Shown: positions 1 through 10,247 of the stretch, piece after piece | Layout of the letters: each line of letters starts with the position of its first letter | Numbering within the stretch: position 1 is the first letter of the stretch | Assembly: GCF_047345415.1 (NCBI RefSeq) | Contig: NZ_JBLFEP010000005.1 | Span: 186,001 to 250,000, forward strand | Reading direction: 5' to 3' | DNA from: Maribacter_C sp947494565 | GTDB lineage: Bacteria; Bacteroidota; Bacteroidia; Flavobacteriales; Flavobacteriaceae | DNA length: 64,000 nucleotides | Program-made: the position numbers and the translations under genes | The notes under the pieces: generated by a model | Seen by the model: the letters and a program-made list of their open reading frames with translations, nothing else | The model's database searches: none | What the model was told of the DNA's origin: nothing

Positions 1-1272
1 ACCGTAAAAGACGATGCCTATTTCAAATTGGTTTTTAATTCAATTCAAACTTTAATTAAACAAGGGCAAATTGTTGGAGGGCATGATATTGCCTCAGGAG
101 GATTGATAACCACACTTTTAGAACTGTGTTTTGCCGATCTTGATTTGGGAGCCGAATTGGATTTGACCGATTTGGGGGAAACCGATACGATAAAAGTATT
201 GTTTTCAGAAAACGCCGGTATTGTTTTTCAGTCAACCGATGACTCCATAGAAACTGTACTAAATGCAGTAAACATTGATTTCAAAAAAATCGGAAAGGTC
301 ACTACGACGGCGGAATTGACGATAAGGAACGGCGGAATGCAAATGGGCTTGAATATCGCCTCGTTGAGAGATATTTGGTTTAAAACCTCTTATTTATTAG
401 ACGATAAACAGACTGCAAATGGCCTGGCCAAAGAGCGATACAACAACTATAAAGAGCAACCATTACGTTACCGATTTCCTAACACCTTTACAGGAAAAAT
501 ATCGGATTCATCAACAATAAGACCTAAAGCCGCTATCCTCCGTGAAAAAGGTAGCAATTCGGAACGAGAGATGGCCAATGCCATGTATCTCGCAGGCTTT
601 GATGTCAAAGATGTGCACATGACCGATTTGATTTCCGGCAGAGAGACCTTAGAGGATATCCAATTTCTAGGAGCTGTTGGAGGGTTCTCCAATTCCGATG
701 TGTTAGGCAGTGCCAAAGGTTGGGCAGGTGCGATCAAGTATAATGAAAAGGCCAATAAGGTTATCAAGGATTTCTTTGCGCGCCCAGATACGCTTTCCGT
801 CGGTATCTGCAATGGATGTCAACTATTTATGGAATTAGATCTCATCAATCCGGATCATGAAGTACATGGCAAGATGACCTATAATGAATCTGGAAAACAC
901 GAGAGTAATTTTACATCGGTCAAAGTTTTGGAAAATAATTCCGTGATGCTTTCGAATCTAGCCGGAACTACCTTAGGGGTATGGATATCCCACGGGGAGG
1001 GAAAATTTAGCTTACCCCTGTCCGAAGACCGGTATGATATCGTGGCGAAATATGGCTACGAAGGCTATCCGGCGAACCCTAACGGAAGTGATTTTAATAC
1101 CGCTATGCTTTGTGATACGACGGGACGGCACTTAGTGACCATGCCACATATTGAACGTTCAACATTTCCCTGGAATTGGGCGAACTATCCCATCGATAGA
1201 AACGATGAAGTCTCTCCATGGTTGACGGCATTTTCAAATGCCAAACAATGGATTCTTCAAAATAAGGACTAA
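1..1272 (+). CDS. purL: Phosphoribosylformylglycinamidine synthase, C-terminal part (partial)
   Basis: The reading frame is open from base 1, so the gene starts upstream of the window and only about 423 C-terminal residues are seen. They include the end of the second AIRS-like synthase half and a complete class I glutamine amidotransferase domain. That domain begins around base 520 (RPKAAILREKGSNSERE). Its nucleophile cysteine lies in the VGICNGCQ motif (Cys codon at 808-810), and the His/Glu pair in MPHIERS near base 1141. The enzyme converts FGAR and glutamine to FGAM in de novo purine synthesis. The layout is that of the large single-chain PurL, in which the glutaminase is fused to the synthase, not the split PurL/PurQ/PurS form. 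Another purine gene, purC, lies about 30 kb away on the other strand, so the pathway is not one operon here. Confidence 0.96.
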   Translation, partial: TVKDDAYFKLVFNSIQTLIKQGQIVGGHDIASGGLITTLLELCFADLDLGAELDLTDLGETDTIKVLFSENAGIVFQSTDDSIETVLNAVNIDFKKIGKVTTTAELTIRNGGMQMGLNIASLRDIWFKTSYLLDDKQTANGLAKERYNNYKEQPLRYRFPNTFTGKISDSSTIRPKAAILREKGSNSEREMANAMYLAGFDVKDVHMTDLISGRETLEDIQFLGAVGGFSNSDVLGSAKGWAGAIKYNEKANKVIKDFFARPDTLSVGICNGCQLFMELDLINPDHEVHGKMTYNESGKHESNFTSVKVLENNSVMLSNLAGTTLGVWISHGEGKFSLPLSEDRYDIVAKYGYEGYPANPNGSDFNTAMLCDTTGRHLVTMPHIERSTFPWNWANYPIDRNDEVSPWLTAFSNAKQWILQNKD

Positions 1273-1364
1273 GCCTTGCCGTTTTCGGTCTTCGATACGG
1301 ACGACCTATTCTCATGAAGCGAAAGCCAGTAGGTTATTACAGGGCTAATTTTTAACTTGGCACT

Positions 1365-1889
1365 ATGAAATTCCGTTTCAAGAATATCTTCGGTTTCGTT
1401 CTTCTCTCCTTTTTTTTTCTTGTTCCGCTCCTATTTAGGGCAATAGACCGAAATTTTGAGATTTTTCCATCAATTACACTTCCATCGAATGCCAACAAGG
1501 TTTTTCTAAATAGAAATACAAGTATTGTAGAACAGGAGCTTTACGGTCTAGGTCCTAAGGGAAATCAAAAAAAGGTAGATCATAAGACATTCTTCCAAAA
1601 TATTCCCATCCACTTTTCACACTGGATCATACGCAATAATTTCGGTTTGGATAAAAACAAGGTTTTCAATACAACCACTCCGAGGTTGAGCATCTCCTAT
1701 AGTCAGCGTCAAAAAGTAACAGCTGATGAAGTCAATAAGACAAAGGAGTGGATGCGGCACCAACTTCGATCACAAGGCCTGAATGACTCTATTCTCATCA
1801 TACGTAAAAACCAAATTTTCACAAAGCACGGTAGACCTGACCCCGTCGAAAAAATCAGCACGAATGATACGATTTTTGCACTTCATTGA
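1365..1889 (+). CDS. Hypothetical protein with N-terminal membrane anchor
   Basis: This 174-residue protein has one clear hydrophobic segment at about residues 9 to 26 and is otherwise soluble and basic. I recognise no domain. Its 3' end overlaps the start of the next gene by 26 bases if that gene begins at its ATG at 1864, so the two are probably co-transcribed and translationally coupled. Next to an HTTM-like membrane protein it may be a small accessory subunit or anchor, but this is inference from position only. No unusual codon use was noted. Confidence 0.75.
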   Translation: MKFRFKNIFGFVLLSFFFLVPLLFRAIDRNFEIFPSITLPSNANKVFLNRNTSIVEQELYGLGPKGNQKKVDHKTFFQNIPIHFSHWIIRNNFGLDKNKVFNTTTPRLSISYSQRQKVTADEVNKTKEWMRHQLRSQGLNDSILIIRKNQIFTKHGRPDPVEKISTNDTIFALH

Positions 1890-2973
1890 TAAGTTCTTGG
1901 GTTTGGGCTTTGAGCGAATCAAGTCGGCCACTTCTTTACCTAATCGCCAATTAGCGCTCTATCGCATTTTTTTTGGCGCTGTACTACTGGTATATTTTTC
2001 ACCGACCTGGTCTTGGCTTGTCGATACCCCGCCGGCATTTTTCGACCCCTTTTTGTTCAGCTTTGCGAATCTGACCGATAATCACCTGCCTAATTACCTC
2101 TATCGATCGGCAGACGTATTGGCCGTTGTTTTGTTGCTCATGATTACCCTGGGGATACGGGCTAGAATGGCCTTTTTTGGTCTTTTTCTATTGCATGCTG
2201 TTTTTCTTTCCTTCTACTATAGCTTCGGTAAAATCGATCATCATTCGACCTTGTTAGTGTTCACCTACCTCATCTTTGGCTTTACGAACTCTGGCACCAA
2301 ATTGGCATGGATTAAGGATAGAAAAATAGCCACTGGCACACAAAATAGCGCAATTGCCATCCTGGCGTTGTGTATTTGTTTTGGGTTTTTCTCCGCCGGA
2401 CTTCCAAAGTTAACTCGGTGGATTGATTTCGATTTAAATAGTAGTGGGTTCTTGTTCTGGTATTATCCTGCCTATTTTTTAGAGAAGAACCAAATGTTCT
2501 TAGCACCGTATGTGAATCAAATACCACGCTTTGTATTGGAATGTATGGACTACATGGCAGCTATCTTTGAAATCAGCGGATTCATCTTTTTATTGAAAGG
2601 TAAAAAGACGTGGCTGTTTTTTTTGACCATCGCTTGTATTTTTCATTTGGCCAATCTCCTCTTGTTAAACATTGACTTCACCATGAATCTACTGGCCTAT
2701 GGCATTTACTTAATTGCGCCCGGCTTATATTTCTTTGCTAAAAAGCATAAGATTGTTCTGCTGCGGACCAAATTGATATTCATAGTTCTTTTTGTGGCTC
2801 TGGCCCTACTCAAAATCCTATTTCAAACGTCAACTATTTCAGGAGTGTTTTTCAATTATGAATCGATTGACATCACAATAAAAAACTATGTCAATCTATT
2901 TATTTGGATAGCAGCCATTTATTGTGGCTGGTTTGCTTTAAAAAAAAGCGAGGCGTTTAAAGCTAGTACTTGA
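1864..2973 (+). CDS. HTTM-like (vitamin K-dependent gamma-carboxylase-like) multi-pass membrane protein
   Basis: The protein has about 369 residues from the ATG at 1864. The frame is open further upstream to 1783, but that extension lies inside the preceding gene and looks non-native. Many hydrophobic segments are spread along the chain. The start (LPNRQLALYRIFFGAVLL) and the region with KIDHHSTLLVFTYLI resemble HTTM-domain proteins, which share a fold with the integral-membrane part of vitamin K-dependent gamma-carboxylase. Bacterial members are mostly uncharacterised and no substrate can be assigned. It overlaps the upstream hypothetical gene by 26 bases, suggesting one transcription unit, and is followed by a strong hairpin at 3004-3038. 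Confidence 0.72.
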   Translation: MIRFLHFIDKFLGLGFERIKSATSLPNRQLALYRIFFGAVLLVYFSPTWSWLVDTPPAFFDPFLFSFANLTDNHLPNYLYRSADVLAVVLLLMITLGIRARMAFFGLFLLHAVFLSFYYSFGKIDHHSTLLVFTYLIFGFTNSGTKLAWIKDRKIATGTQNSAIAILALCICFGFFSAGLPKLTRWIDFDLNSSGFLFWYYPAYFLEKNQMFLAPYVNQIPRFVLECMDYMAAIFEISGFIFLLKGKKTWLFFLTIACIFHLANLLLLNIDFTMNLLAYGIYLIAPGLYFFAKKHKIVLLRTKLIFIVLFVALALLKILFQTSTISGVFFNYESIDITIKNYVNLFIWIAAIYCGWFALKKSEAFKAST

Positions 2974-3003
2974 TTGTTCCTCGTTTTCTAATGCGATTAT
3001 GAA

Positions 3004-3038
3004 ATAAGGCCAAGTCTTTCTTTAAGACTTGGCCTTAT
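3004..3038. terminator. Hairpin between convergent genes
   Basis: Two perfectly complementary 15-base arms, 3004-3018 and 3024-3038 (ATAAGGCCAAGTCTT and its complement), flank a 5-base loop. The hairpin lies between the convergent HTTM-like gene and the large minus-strand secreted protein and could serve both. There is no long T tract on either side, so the termination role is inferred from stem strength and location. Confidence 0.7.
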
Positions 3039-3101
3039 CCACTTACAATCTGGGTTCATTTGGTGCTAGATCGACTGGGATGCCCTATTTCAAATCTGAA
3101 A

Positions 3102-6100
3102 TCATAGTTTAATAATATTTCGGGTTTCGATTTTATGTTCGTCAATCACTTTGACAACATAAGTGCCCGTCGGAAGCCCCGCTAGGGAGATGACTTGCGT
3201 TCCTTTCTCTTTGACCGTGACCTGTTTCATTAAAGCCCCATTGTAGCCGTAAACACCAATCCAACCCTTATCCCCGGTCATACCGTCAATACGGACTTCA
3301 TCGCGGGTCGGATTCGGATACGTCACTATAGACCGTTTTGCATTGCTTGAATCTGACACCACGGTTAGGGTGGCATCACTCTTGAAATTACCATCTTCCG
3401 AAGTCGCTTCTATTTCCACTTTTCCCGGTTTCAAGGCCGTCACCTTTCCGTTCTGATCTACGATGGCAATACGCTCGTCCATTGATTTCCAGGTCACCTT
3501 TGTATTAGTTGCATTTGATGGCGTGGCGATGTAAGTGAGCTGATCGCTTTGTCCTATCGCAAGTGTCAAACGCTGGGGAGTGACATAAATTCTTTTCAGC
3601 GGTATCACTTCTTGCCCTTCGAAAACTATTGAAATCGTGCCTGTAGCAACAAAGTTACCATCAACCGTGGTGGCCGTAATCGATACGCTTCCTTCCTGCA
3701 TCGCAGTGACCCATCCGTTTTGGTCAACAATCGCCAACTGCTCATCTTCCGAAGACCAAACAACGTTTTTGTTGGTGGCATTCAAGGGGCTTATGATATA
3801 ACTCAATTTTCTCTTCATACCTTTTTCAAGTATGACAAAGGAAGGCTTGAGTTCAATACCGGACACCGCGACCGGGGTACCGTTTCCTGGTATTATAGTC
3901 AGGTTCGCATCACTGCGATGCCCCCCATCTTCGGTTATGGCCTCAATTTCCACAGCTCCTGTTTTCAAAGCCGTGACCATACCGTTGGCATCCACCGTGG
4001 CAATGCTTGTATCACTTGAAGTCCAAATCACATTTTGGTTTGTTGCATTAAGTGGTCTCACTTTTGCACTTAGCACAACGGTCTGACCCACCTCAAAAGT
4101 GAGTTTTTGTGGACTAACATAGACCCCCTGGGCCGGATTTGTAATGGTCGGCATTTTTATGACCTCTAAATTTGCCGAAGCGGTGAAACCTCCATCTTCT
4201 GTAGTAACAGAGATGACAGCCTCCCCTAAAGTAATACCGGTAACTACACCATTCTGATTAACGGTTGCGATAGAATTGTCGCTGGAGGACCATTTTACTT
4301 TTGAATTTGAGGCATTCTTGGGCATAACCGCGTACGTTAAGATAAGTGAATTACCCGTTACTACCTTAGTAGATTCAGGGGCGACTTCAATACCCGTAAC
4401 GGGTACAGACTCATTTGTTCCCTTGATAACGGTCAAGGTGGCATCACTCTGCTTGTTTCCATCCAAACTACGGGCAATAATCTTCGCGGTTCCGGTCTTA
4501 ATGGCCGTTACCATCCCATTTTGATCGACCAGTGCTACGGACTCATTGCTCGATGACCAAACAGCACTTTGGTTTGTAGCATTCGACGGCGTAATTTCAT
4601 ATTCCAATTCCCCGGTTTCACCCACTTTCAATGTCAACCATTGAGGCGTAACATAAATACGTTTGACCGGTATATTGACCTCGGCGGTCTCGGTTACGGT
4701 AATTCTAGCCTCATCAGTATAGTTCCCATCTTGTGTAGTAGCTGTAAAGCGCACATCTCCAGGAGTCAGCGCACTGACAACACCATTTTGATTAATTGAA
4801 GCTACTTTTGTGTTGCTGGAAGTCCAGATTACCTTTCTATTCGTTGCGTTTTCAGGGAAAACAGTGGCCTCTAAATTCAAAGTCGTTCCAGCCGGGATAG
4901 AGGCCGATCCAGGGTTTACGGAAACCGAAGAAACCGAAACGGGTACTTCTCCATTAGAGCACAAGGTTTCTGGTAACGATAAGCTGGTCGCATCGACTCC
5001 ATTGGTACTCAATACAATTCTATCGATCAGGTGATGTTTGGATCTTCCTGAGATTTCCATAGTATATATCCCTGGGGAATCGAACCTAACATAGATTTTA
5101 TGGCTGTCGTGATCGCTCGTATTTGACACCCAGGTCCAATTGGTCGTTCCGCCCAAAAACACTTTGAACCAACCGTCGGAACTCGCTCCTTTTGGATTCG
5201 GCGACTTACCACTTCCCTTAGGATATACGACACTACTTCCTCTTTTTCCAAAGAAATCGTCCGCATCGGGAAAACGAAGCCAAGAATCATTTCGCTCGGT
5301 AGTATTGGTCCCCTCTCCTACTTTGTTTCTCCATTGAAACAAATAGGTACCTGGGGTATTGATTTTTATCTTGGCACTAATGGTTCCTTTCCCAGGCGTG
5401 TTGAAACTGTCCGCGCCCTGCCAATCGATATAACCCGTACCAGAGTAACCGTTTACCGAGGCAGTATTTACCCAACCAGAGGCAATATCAAGGGATTCGG
5501 CTTCCACAATGACCATCCCATTTTTTTCCTCCGCATCAGCGCTACAATCATCCAATGACGGGGGAGGAGGTGCCGATTGGCATTTAAAATTCAAGGAAGT
5601 CCAACGACCTCGAGAATACGCCGTACCATTTCCTTCTGCAATCTTTCCATTAGTGTGCGAATTAAATGTTACACGGATTATATCCCCTTCCCGAATGCTA
5701 ATACCCTCGAATAGTTTTGAACTTGGCAAATAGTCTGTCGAAGTGGTCGGGTTCTTGTAGGTTCCCACTGCTGTTCCGTTTACGCTGAGCGTATAGCTGC
5801 TTTCCCCATCCAATTCTGTCAAGGTATTCAATGTAATGTCATAGGTATCGGTCTCGCCGTCAAAGACAGTTTCCGCGGCGGCATAGGCATCTTTAAATTG
5901 TGCCGCATCTATAGCAAGGGCGTTTCTTGCATTATCCACATAGGCAGGAGAAAATCCGGAAACATTGATGTTCGTGAAATCAGAAGTGGCATTCAGGTCG
6001 AAACTACAATTTTTGTCAGTACCGCTAACCAACCCATCTTTTTGAATCAATGCCACCCAGTCAGATGAACTATTATTCGGAGGATTACCGATACTTCTTG

Positions 6101-7877
6101 TACCCCCACCACTAATATTGGTCACCGAACCTTTGCTAAGTGCACCACCATTCACTGGATTAAACCACCGTACATTAAAATTTCCGTTCGCATTGGATAG
6201 GTTCAAATTGGTACTTCCTCCATTGGGTAAATAAATTACGTAAGTGTTATTCGGTTTGGAGAAGCAAAAATCAGTGGAACTAGAGGTGAGTCCATCACTC
6301 GTTTCCATCTCCCAAAAAGGTAAATGTGTATTGAAAAATGTCAAAGCCACCTTCGCATCGTTCCATTTCATGGCCCTACTCCGCAGATTTTGTGCCGTTA
6401 AGTCTGTTTCGCCCGTATCATACCCGAAGTAGTATTCCACACCTGCTCCACCTGCCATCAAGGTACCCCATAAAACCTTATGTCGCGTGTCCTTGCGATT
6501 ATCCGCAATGGAACCTCTATTTCCGTTGAAACTGGCATCTGAGGTTACCCCTGTCTGCTGACCGCCTTGTTCATCATTGGCGACTACCCATTTTTTTCCT
6601 GAGTTTTTTGATTCTAAAACCCATTTTTTCACCCCTGCATGGACACCGTTCAATTGAATTTGAAGAGATGCCCCGGTTAGGAAACTCTGGTTCCCTAATA
6701 AAGGACCATACAACTGCTGTTGGTGCCAACTATCCGGATAGGAATGAATCACAATATGGTTTTGATACGGATCCACACTCCTAAAGTAGTTGGCATACTG
6801 CTTTACTCTCGTATTCTGCGTATCGTTCAGATCTTGATAAAGATTGTGTTCTTCACCTAAATTCCAGTTAAGGGCCAAATGATGTCCAAATCTTGCTATG
6901 AGCTCCCTATAATATAGTTTTCGTTGAACTCCTAACTCTCCTCCATCCAGAAGAAGATCGTTCTCGTTTTCCTGTGTTTTGAAATGAAGGTACATGCCCT
7001 TGGTATCCGCGTGGCTAAAAAGAATTTCCCATTGAGCCAGCTTAGAGACGTCATACCTCAATCGGTTCTGGGCGTCCGTTCCAGAATTTCCATCAAGGCT
7101 ATTATTGGTTGAAGCCGCCCAAGGCCATACATCCTTTCCATCGCCCATAACGGTCAAGGTCAAGAAAGAAAAAGCGTTCATGCCCTTACTAGCAAGGTAA
7201 TTAATGGCCCCAACTAATTCTTTCCCATTATCACCCTTCCATTTCGGGTCTCCTGATTTCCAGTCTTGCGCATGTGGACCCCATGTCTTGTTTGCAATCG
7301 TGTTATCAAAATCATTGTAAGCCAATAAGTTTTCTGGTGAATCAGATCCGGCTTTCAGAAAGTATGCCCCGGTTTCCTCAAATTTTAAATAACGCTCTCC
7401 TACATAGTTCAGCCGGCCACGCGCCCTATTGTCCGGTAACGCCTTAGTGCTTTTAGCAATCGTAAAATCACCCGAAGCACCGTCAAAAGAAGTGGCGTTT
7501 CCAGCAGTTTTACTTGCATTGACCGCCACATTAGTGCCGGTTCTAAAAGACGCGTTATACGTCCATTTTCCAATTTCGTTCGGACTGAAGCGTACACGCC
7601 ATTTATTACCAGAATTTGCGCTGGTTTCGGCGGCATTACCATCAGCGGCATAAAATCCGGGTACTATAAATTTGACACCGTTGGGACTCGTAAAGGTGAC
7701 ATTCAATCGGTAATCCAAAAACGGGTTTTTGTTATTGTTTTCAGAAGTGTTCGGGCCATTAAACGTAAGAGTAACCGCATGCCATTTTTGAAGTTCTCCG
7801 GTGACTGTAGTTTGTGAAAAAGTAAACAAAGGGCACAGGAAAAACCATACCCATAGAGGGAATTTAATTTGATTCAT
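3102..7877 (-). CDS. Secreted multidomain DUF5060/TIM-barrel putative glycosidase with CBM-like, six Big_2 and T9SS domains
   Basis: This 1591-residue protein has a signal peptide at about 1-22. A DUF5060-like beta domain follows at about 26-140, then a TIM-barrel region at about 155-520. Acidic residues E342/E343 (WNLGEEH) and D435/E436 (VVANDEQGG) are candidate catalytic residues, by position only. Next come a beta region (about 615-765), a CBM6/35-like domain (about 785-957, ending IDRIVLS), six bacterial Ig-like Big_2 repeats starting near 978, 1068, 1157, 1250, 1337 and 1424, and a type A T9SS sorting domain from about 1513 (TYPNPT at the start, KIETRNIIKL at the end). The expected fate is export by Sec and T9SS to the cell surface or medium, to act on a polysaccharide. 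DUF5060 proteins are often near algal or plant polysaccharide loci, but no SusCD pair is present here, so the substrate is unknown. Confidence 0.85.
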   Translation of the reverse strand: MNQIKFPLWVWFFLCPLFTFSQTTVTGELQKWHAVTLTFNGPNTSENNNKNPFLDYRLNVTFTSPNGVKFIVPGFYAADGNAAETSANSGNKWRVRFSPNEIGKWTYNASFRTGTNVAVNASKTAGNATSFDGASGDFTIAKSTKALPDNRARGRLNYVGERYLKFEETGAYFLKAGSDSPENLLAYNDFDNTIANKTWGPHAQDWKSGDPKWKGDNGKELVGAINYLASKGMNAFSFLTLTVMGDGKDVWPWAASTNNSLDGNSGTDAQNRLRYDVSKLAQWEILFSHADTKGMYLHFKTQENENDLLLDGGELGVQRKLYYRELIARFGHHLALNWNLGEEHNLYQDLNDTQNTRVKQYANYFRSVDPYQNHIVIHSYPDSWHQQQLYGPLLGNQSFLTGASLQIQLNGVHAGVKKWVLESKNSGKKWVVANDEQGGQQTGVTSDASFNGNRGSIADNRKDTRHKVLWGTLMAGGAGVEYYFGYDTGETDLTAQNLRSRAMKWNDAKVALTFFNTHLPFWEMETSDGLTSSSTDFCFSKPNNTYVIYLPNGGSTNLNLSNANGNFNVRWFNPVNGGALSKGSVTNISGGGTRSIGNPPNNSSSDWVALIQKDGLVSGTDKNCSFDLNATSDFTNINVSGFSPAYVDNARNALAIDAAQFKDAYAAAETVFDGETDTYDITLNTLTELDGESSYTLSVNGTAVGTYKNPTTSTDYLPSSKLFEGISIREGDIIRVTFNSHTNGKIAEGNGTAYSRGRWTSLNFKCQSAPPPPSLDDCSADAEEKNGMVIVEAESLDIASGWVNTASVNGYSGTGYIDWQGADSFNTPGKGTISAKIKINTPGTYLFQWRNKVGEGTNTTERNDSWLRFPDADDFFGKRGSSVVYPKGSGKSPNPKGASSDGWFKVFLGGTTNWTWVSNTSDHDSHKIYVRFDSPGIYTMEISGRSKHHLIDRIVLSTNGVDATSLSLPETLCSNGEVPVSVSSVSVNPGSASIPAGTTLNLEATVFPENATNRKVIWTSSNTKVASINQNGVVSALTPGDVRFTATTQDGNYTDEARITVTETAEVNIPVKRIYVTPQWLTLKVGETGELEYEITPSNATNQSAVWSSSNESVALVDQNGMVTAIKTGTAKIIARSLDGNKQSDATLTVIKGTNESVPVTGIEVAPESTKVVTGNSLILTYAVMPKNASNSKVKWSSSDNSIATVNQNGVVTGITLGEAVISVTTEDGGFTASANLEVIKMPTITNPAQGVYVSPQKLTFEVGQTVVLSAKVRPLNATNQNVIWTSSDTSIATVDANGMVTALKTGAVEIEAITEDGGHRSDANLTIIPGNGTPVAVSGIELKPSFVILEKGMKRKLSYIISPLNATNKNVVWSSEDEQLAIVDQNGWVTAMQEGSVSITATTVDGNFVATGTISIVFEGQEVIPLKRIYVTPQRLTLAIGQSDQLTYIATPSNATNTKVTWKSMDERIAIVDQNGKVTALKPGKVEIEATSEDGNFKSDATLTVVSDSSNAKRSIVTYPNPTRDEVRIDGMTGDKGWIGVYGYNGALMKQVTVKEKGTQVISLAGLPTGTYVVKVIDEHKIETRNIIKL

Positions 7878-8222
7878 AAGTAGGTAAATTTTTGATTTTG
7901 GAAATATATATACGAACGAAATGCATGTAAAAGATGCCCGTTTTTTTGCATTTCATCGAAAAAAATAGGAAATAGAGAAAAAAACATCCCTGTTGAAATC
8001 CAAGGTATCCGAAAAAAAGAGCATTGGAAGAATGGCACAGACCTAAACGCACAAAACCCGGTAGGGTCATAAACTAGGAGCCTGGATTTAGAACCTTGAT
8101 TATCGAAAGTTGTAAAGCCATTACCTTCAATAATCCTCAGTAATTAACAAGGTATTTTGATATTCCCATTTTAAAATGACAGCTTCTTTCCTTATTTTGC
8201 AGTAACTTATCAGAAACCAAGT
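7878..8222. other. Intergenic region, 345 bases, no convincing gene
   Basis: This separates the divergent secreted glycosidase and acyl-CoA ligase genes and should hold both promoters. A 68-codon minus-strand frame here has no recognisable content and I do not call it. Upstream of the ligase, TATTTTG at 8193-8199 is a near match to the Bacteroidota -7 element. No strong repeat was seen. Confidence 0.5.
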
Positions 8223-9995
8223 ATGCAAAACATCACTCGTCTATTCGATTTTCCCTATTATGCATTAGAAAAATATAATCTTCCCAACTGCTTTGTCGAT
8301 AAGAAAGATGGGCAATGGGTTCCTCTAAAGACCAAAGATTATGTTGATAAGGCCAATACTATTAGTAGGGCCTTACTTCGAATGGAGGTTCAGGCCGATG
8401 ACAAGATAGCCTTGATTTCCATGACCAATCGGTCTGAATGGAATGTCATGGATATTGGAATTCTACAGATAGGTGCCCAAAACGTACCTATTTATCCGAC
8501 CATCTCAGAGGAGGACTATGCCTATGTGCTCAATCACTCTGAATCGAAATACTGTTTTGTGTCTTGTGCCGAAGTTTATGCCAAAGTAAAGGCCGTCCAA
8601 GATCAGGTACCGAGTCTCAAGGGTGTTTTCTCTTTTGATGAGCTTGACGATTGTAAAAATTGGAGCACAGTGCTCGAATTAGGGGCCGATACGGCGAACC
8701 AAGATGTTGTAGATGATCGAAAAAAGGCTGTAAAACCTGAAGACTTGGCGACTTTGATTTATACTTCCGGTACCACCGGTCGTCCAAAAGGCGTCATGTT
8801 ATCCCATAATAACGTCGTCAGTAATGCGATGGCAAGCGCAAAAAGACTTGATATCGATTATGGTAAGGCGAAATGCTTGAGTTTCTTACCTGTCTGCCAT
8901 ATTTACGAACGCATGATGATCTATCTCTATCAATACGCCGGGGTTTCTGTTCATTATGCGGAATCAATGGAAAAAATAAGCGACAACCTAAAAGAGACCG
9001 CGCCTCATGTCATGACCGCGGTACCTCGTTTATTGGAAAAAGTATATGATAAGATTATTGCAAAAGGTGATGCCCTAACAGGAATAAAGAAGAAACTGTT
9101 CTTCTGGGCGGTCAATCTCGGTTTAAAATTTGAGCCCTATGGTCAAAACGGTTGGTGGTATGAAACCAAACTGGGTTTGGCGAGAAAACTGATTTTCAGC
9201 AAGTGGAAAGAAGGGCTTGGCGGAAACCTGAAATTAATATCCTCAGGTAGTGCGGCACTGCAACCCCGATTGGCCCGTATTTTCAATGCTGCCGAATTTG
9301 GGGTTATGGAGGGTTACGGACTTACCGAAACCTCACCGGTACTATCGGTAAATGATATGAGAAACAGTGGTTTCAAAATTGGAACAGTTGGTAAATTACT
9401 TGAGAATACGGAAATAAAAATCGCCGATGACGGTGAAATCTGTGCCAAAGGTCCTCAGGTAATGATGGGTTATTATAAGGACAAGGAAAAAACAGCGGAA
9501 GTTATGAAAGATGGTTACTTTCATACTGGAGACATTGGTGAGATAGATGCGGAGGGTTTTCTAAAGATAACGGATCGGAAAAAAGAAATGTTCAAAACCT
9601 CAGGGGGTAAATACGTGGCACCACAACTTTTGGAGAATCGTTTCAAACAATCCCTTTTCATTGAACAGCTCATGGTTGTTGGCGAAGGAGAAAAGATGCC
9701 GGCGGCAATCATTCAACCTGATTTTGAATATCTGTTTAAATGGGCGAAGGAGAACAACATTACCATCAGTGAAAATTCGGATATTGTTTTAAATGAAAAG
9801 GTAATCGTCAAATTTCAAGAAGAGGTTAATTTGGCCAATGAGTCCTTTGCGAAATGGGAAAAAGTCAAACAGTTTCGCTTGACACCTGACATCTGGAGTA
9901 TCGGTGATGGTCATCTTACACCGACCATGAAACTCCGTCGAAAAATTATCAAAGAAAAATACATGGACCTCTATAATGACATCTATGGTCATTAA
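8223..9995 (+). CDS. fadD: Long-chain acyl-CoA synthetase (AMP-forming)
   Basis: This 590-residue ANL-superfamily adenylate-forming enzyme activates free fatty acids to acyl-CoA using ATP and CoA, the entry step for beta-oxidation and lipid synthesis. The ATP-binding P-loop motif is YTSGTTGRPKG at about residues 180-190. The acyl-adenylate motif is GYGLTETSP near 366, and the hinge and C-terminal motifs are HTGDIGEID and ITDRKKEMFKTSGGKYVAP. The length fits the long-chain ligase family (AMP-dependent synthetase, FadD15-like). It sits just upstream of the MarR-headed beta-oxidation operon and probably works with it, though about 300 bases and a separate promoter region lie between. Exact chain-length preference cannot be read from sequence. 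Confidence 0.92.
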   Translation: MQNITRLFDFPYYALEKYNLPNCFVDKKDGQWVPLKTKDYVDKANTISRALLRMEVQADDKIALISMTNRSEWNVMDIGILQIGAQNVPIYPTISEEDYAYVLNHSESKYCFVSCAEVYAKVKAVQDQVPSLKGVFSFDELDDCKNWSTVLELGADTANQDVVDDRKKAVKPEDLATLIYTSGTTGRPKGVMLSHNNVVSNAMASAKRLDIDYGKAKCLSFLPVCHIYERMMIYLYQYAGVSVHYAESMEKISDNLKETAPHVMTAVPRLLEKVYDKIIAKGDALTGIKKKLFFWAVNLGLKFEPYGQNGWWYETKLGLARKLIFSKWKEGLGGNLKLISSGSAALQPRLARIFNAAEFGVMEGYGLTETSPVLSVNDMRNSGFKIGTVGKLLENTEIKIADDGEICAKGPQVMMGYYKDKEKTAEVMKDGYFHTGDIGEIDAEGFLKITDRKKEMFKTSGGKYVAPQLLENRFKQSLFIEQLMVVGEGEKMPAAIIQPDFEYLFKWAKENNITISENSDIVLNEKVIVKFQEEVNLANESFAKWEKVKQFRLTPDIWSIGDGHLTPTMKLRRKIIKEKYMDLYNDIYGH

Positions 9996-10247
9996 GTAAA
10001 AAGCCATTCGGCCAGGACTTCAGAACACCACTGGCCTTACCTCAAAATCAATGGATCTTCTTGAACGAAAACCTGTTGTGACACCATCAACATGAAGTTT
10101 CAAGGAACGTGTATCAGTGTTTCCAATTTGTGATATCCGCTAGCAAAAAAATGATTTACGCATACCCTTCCTTTGTATGGGCCAATTGTGTCAAGCCTTT
10201 TCGGATTATGTCATAATCGGTACCGCAAGCTTATCTACTTTTTATTC

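Noticed and set aside
7864..8070. Minus-strand frame of 68 codons upstream of the large secreted protein
   Set aside because: Its 3' end overlaps the start of the secreted gene, and the content is low complexity without recognisable signal or domain.
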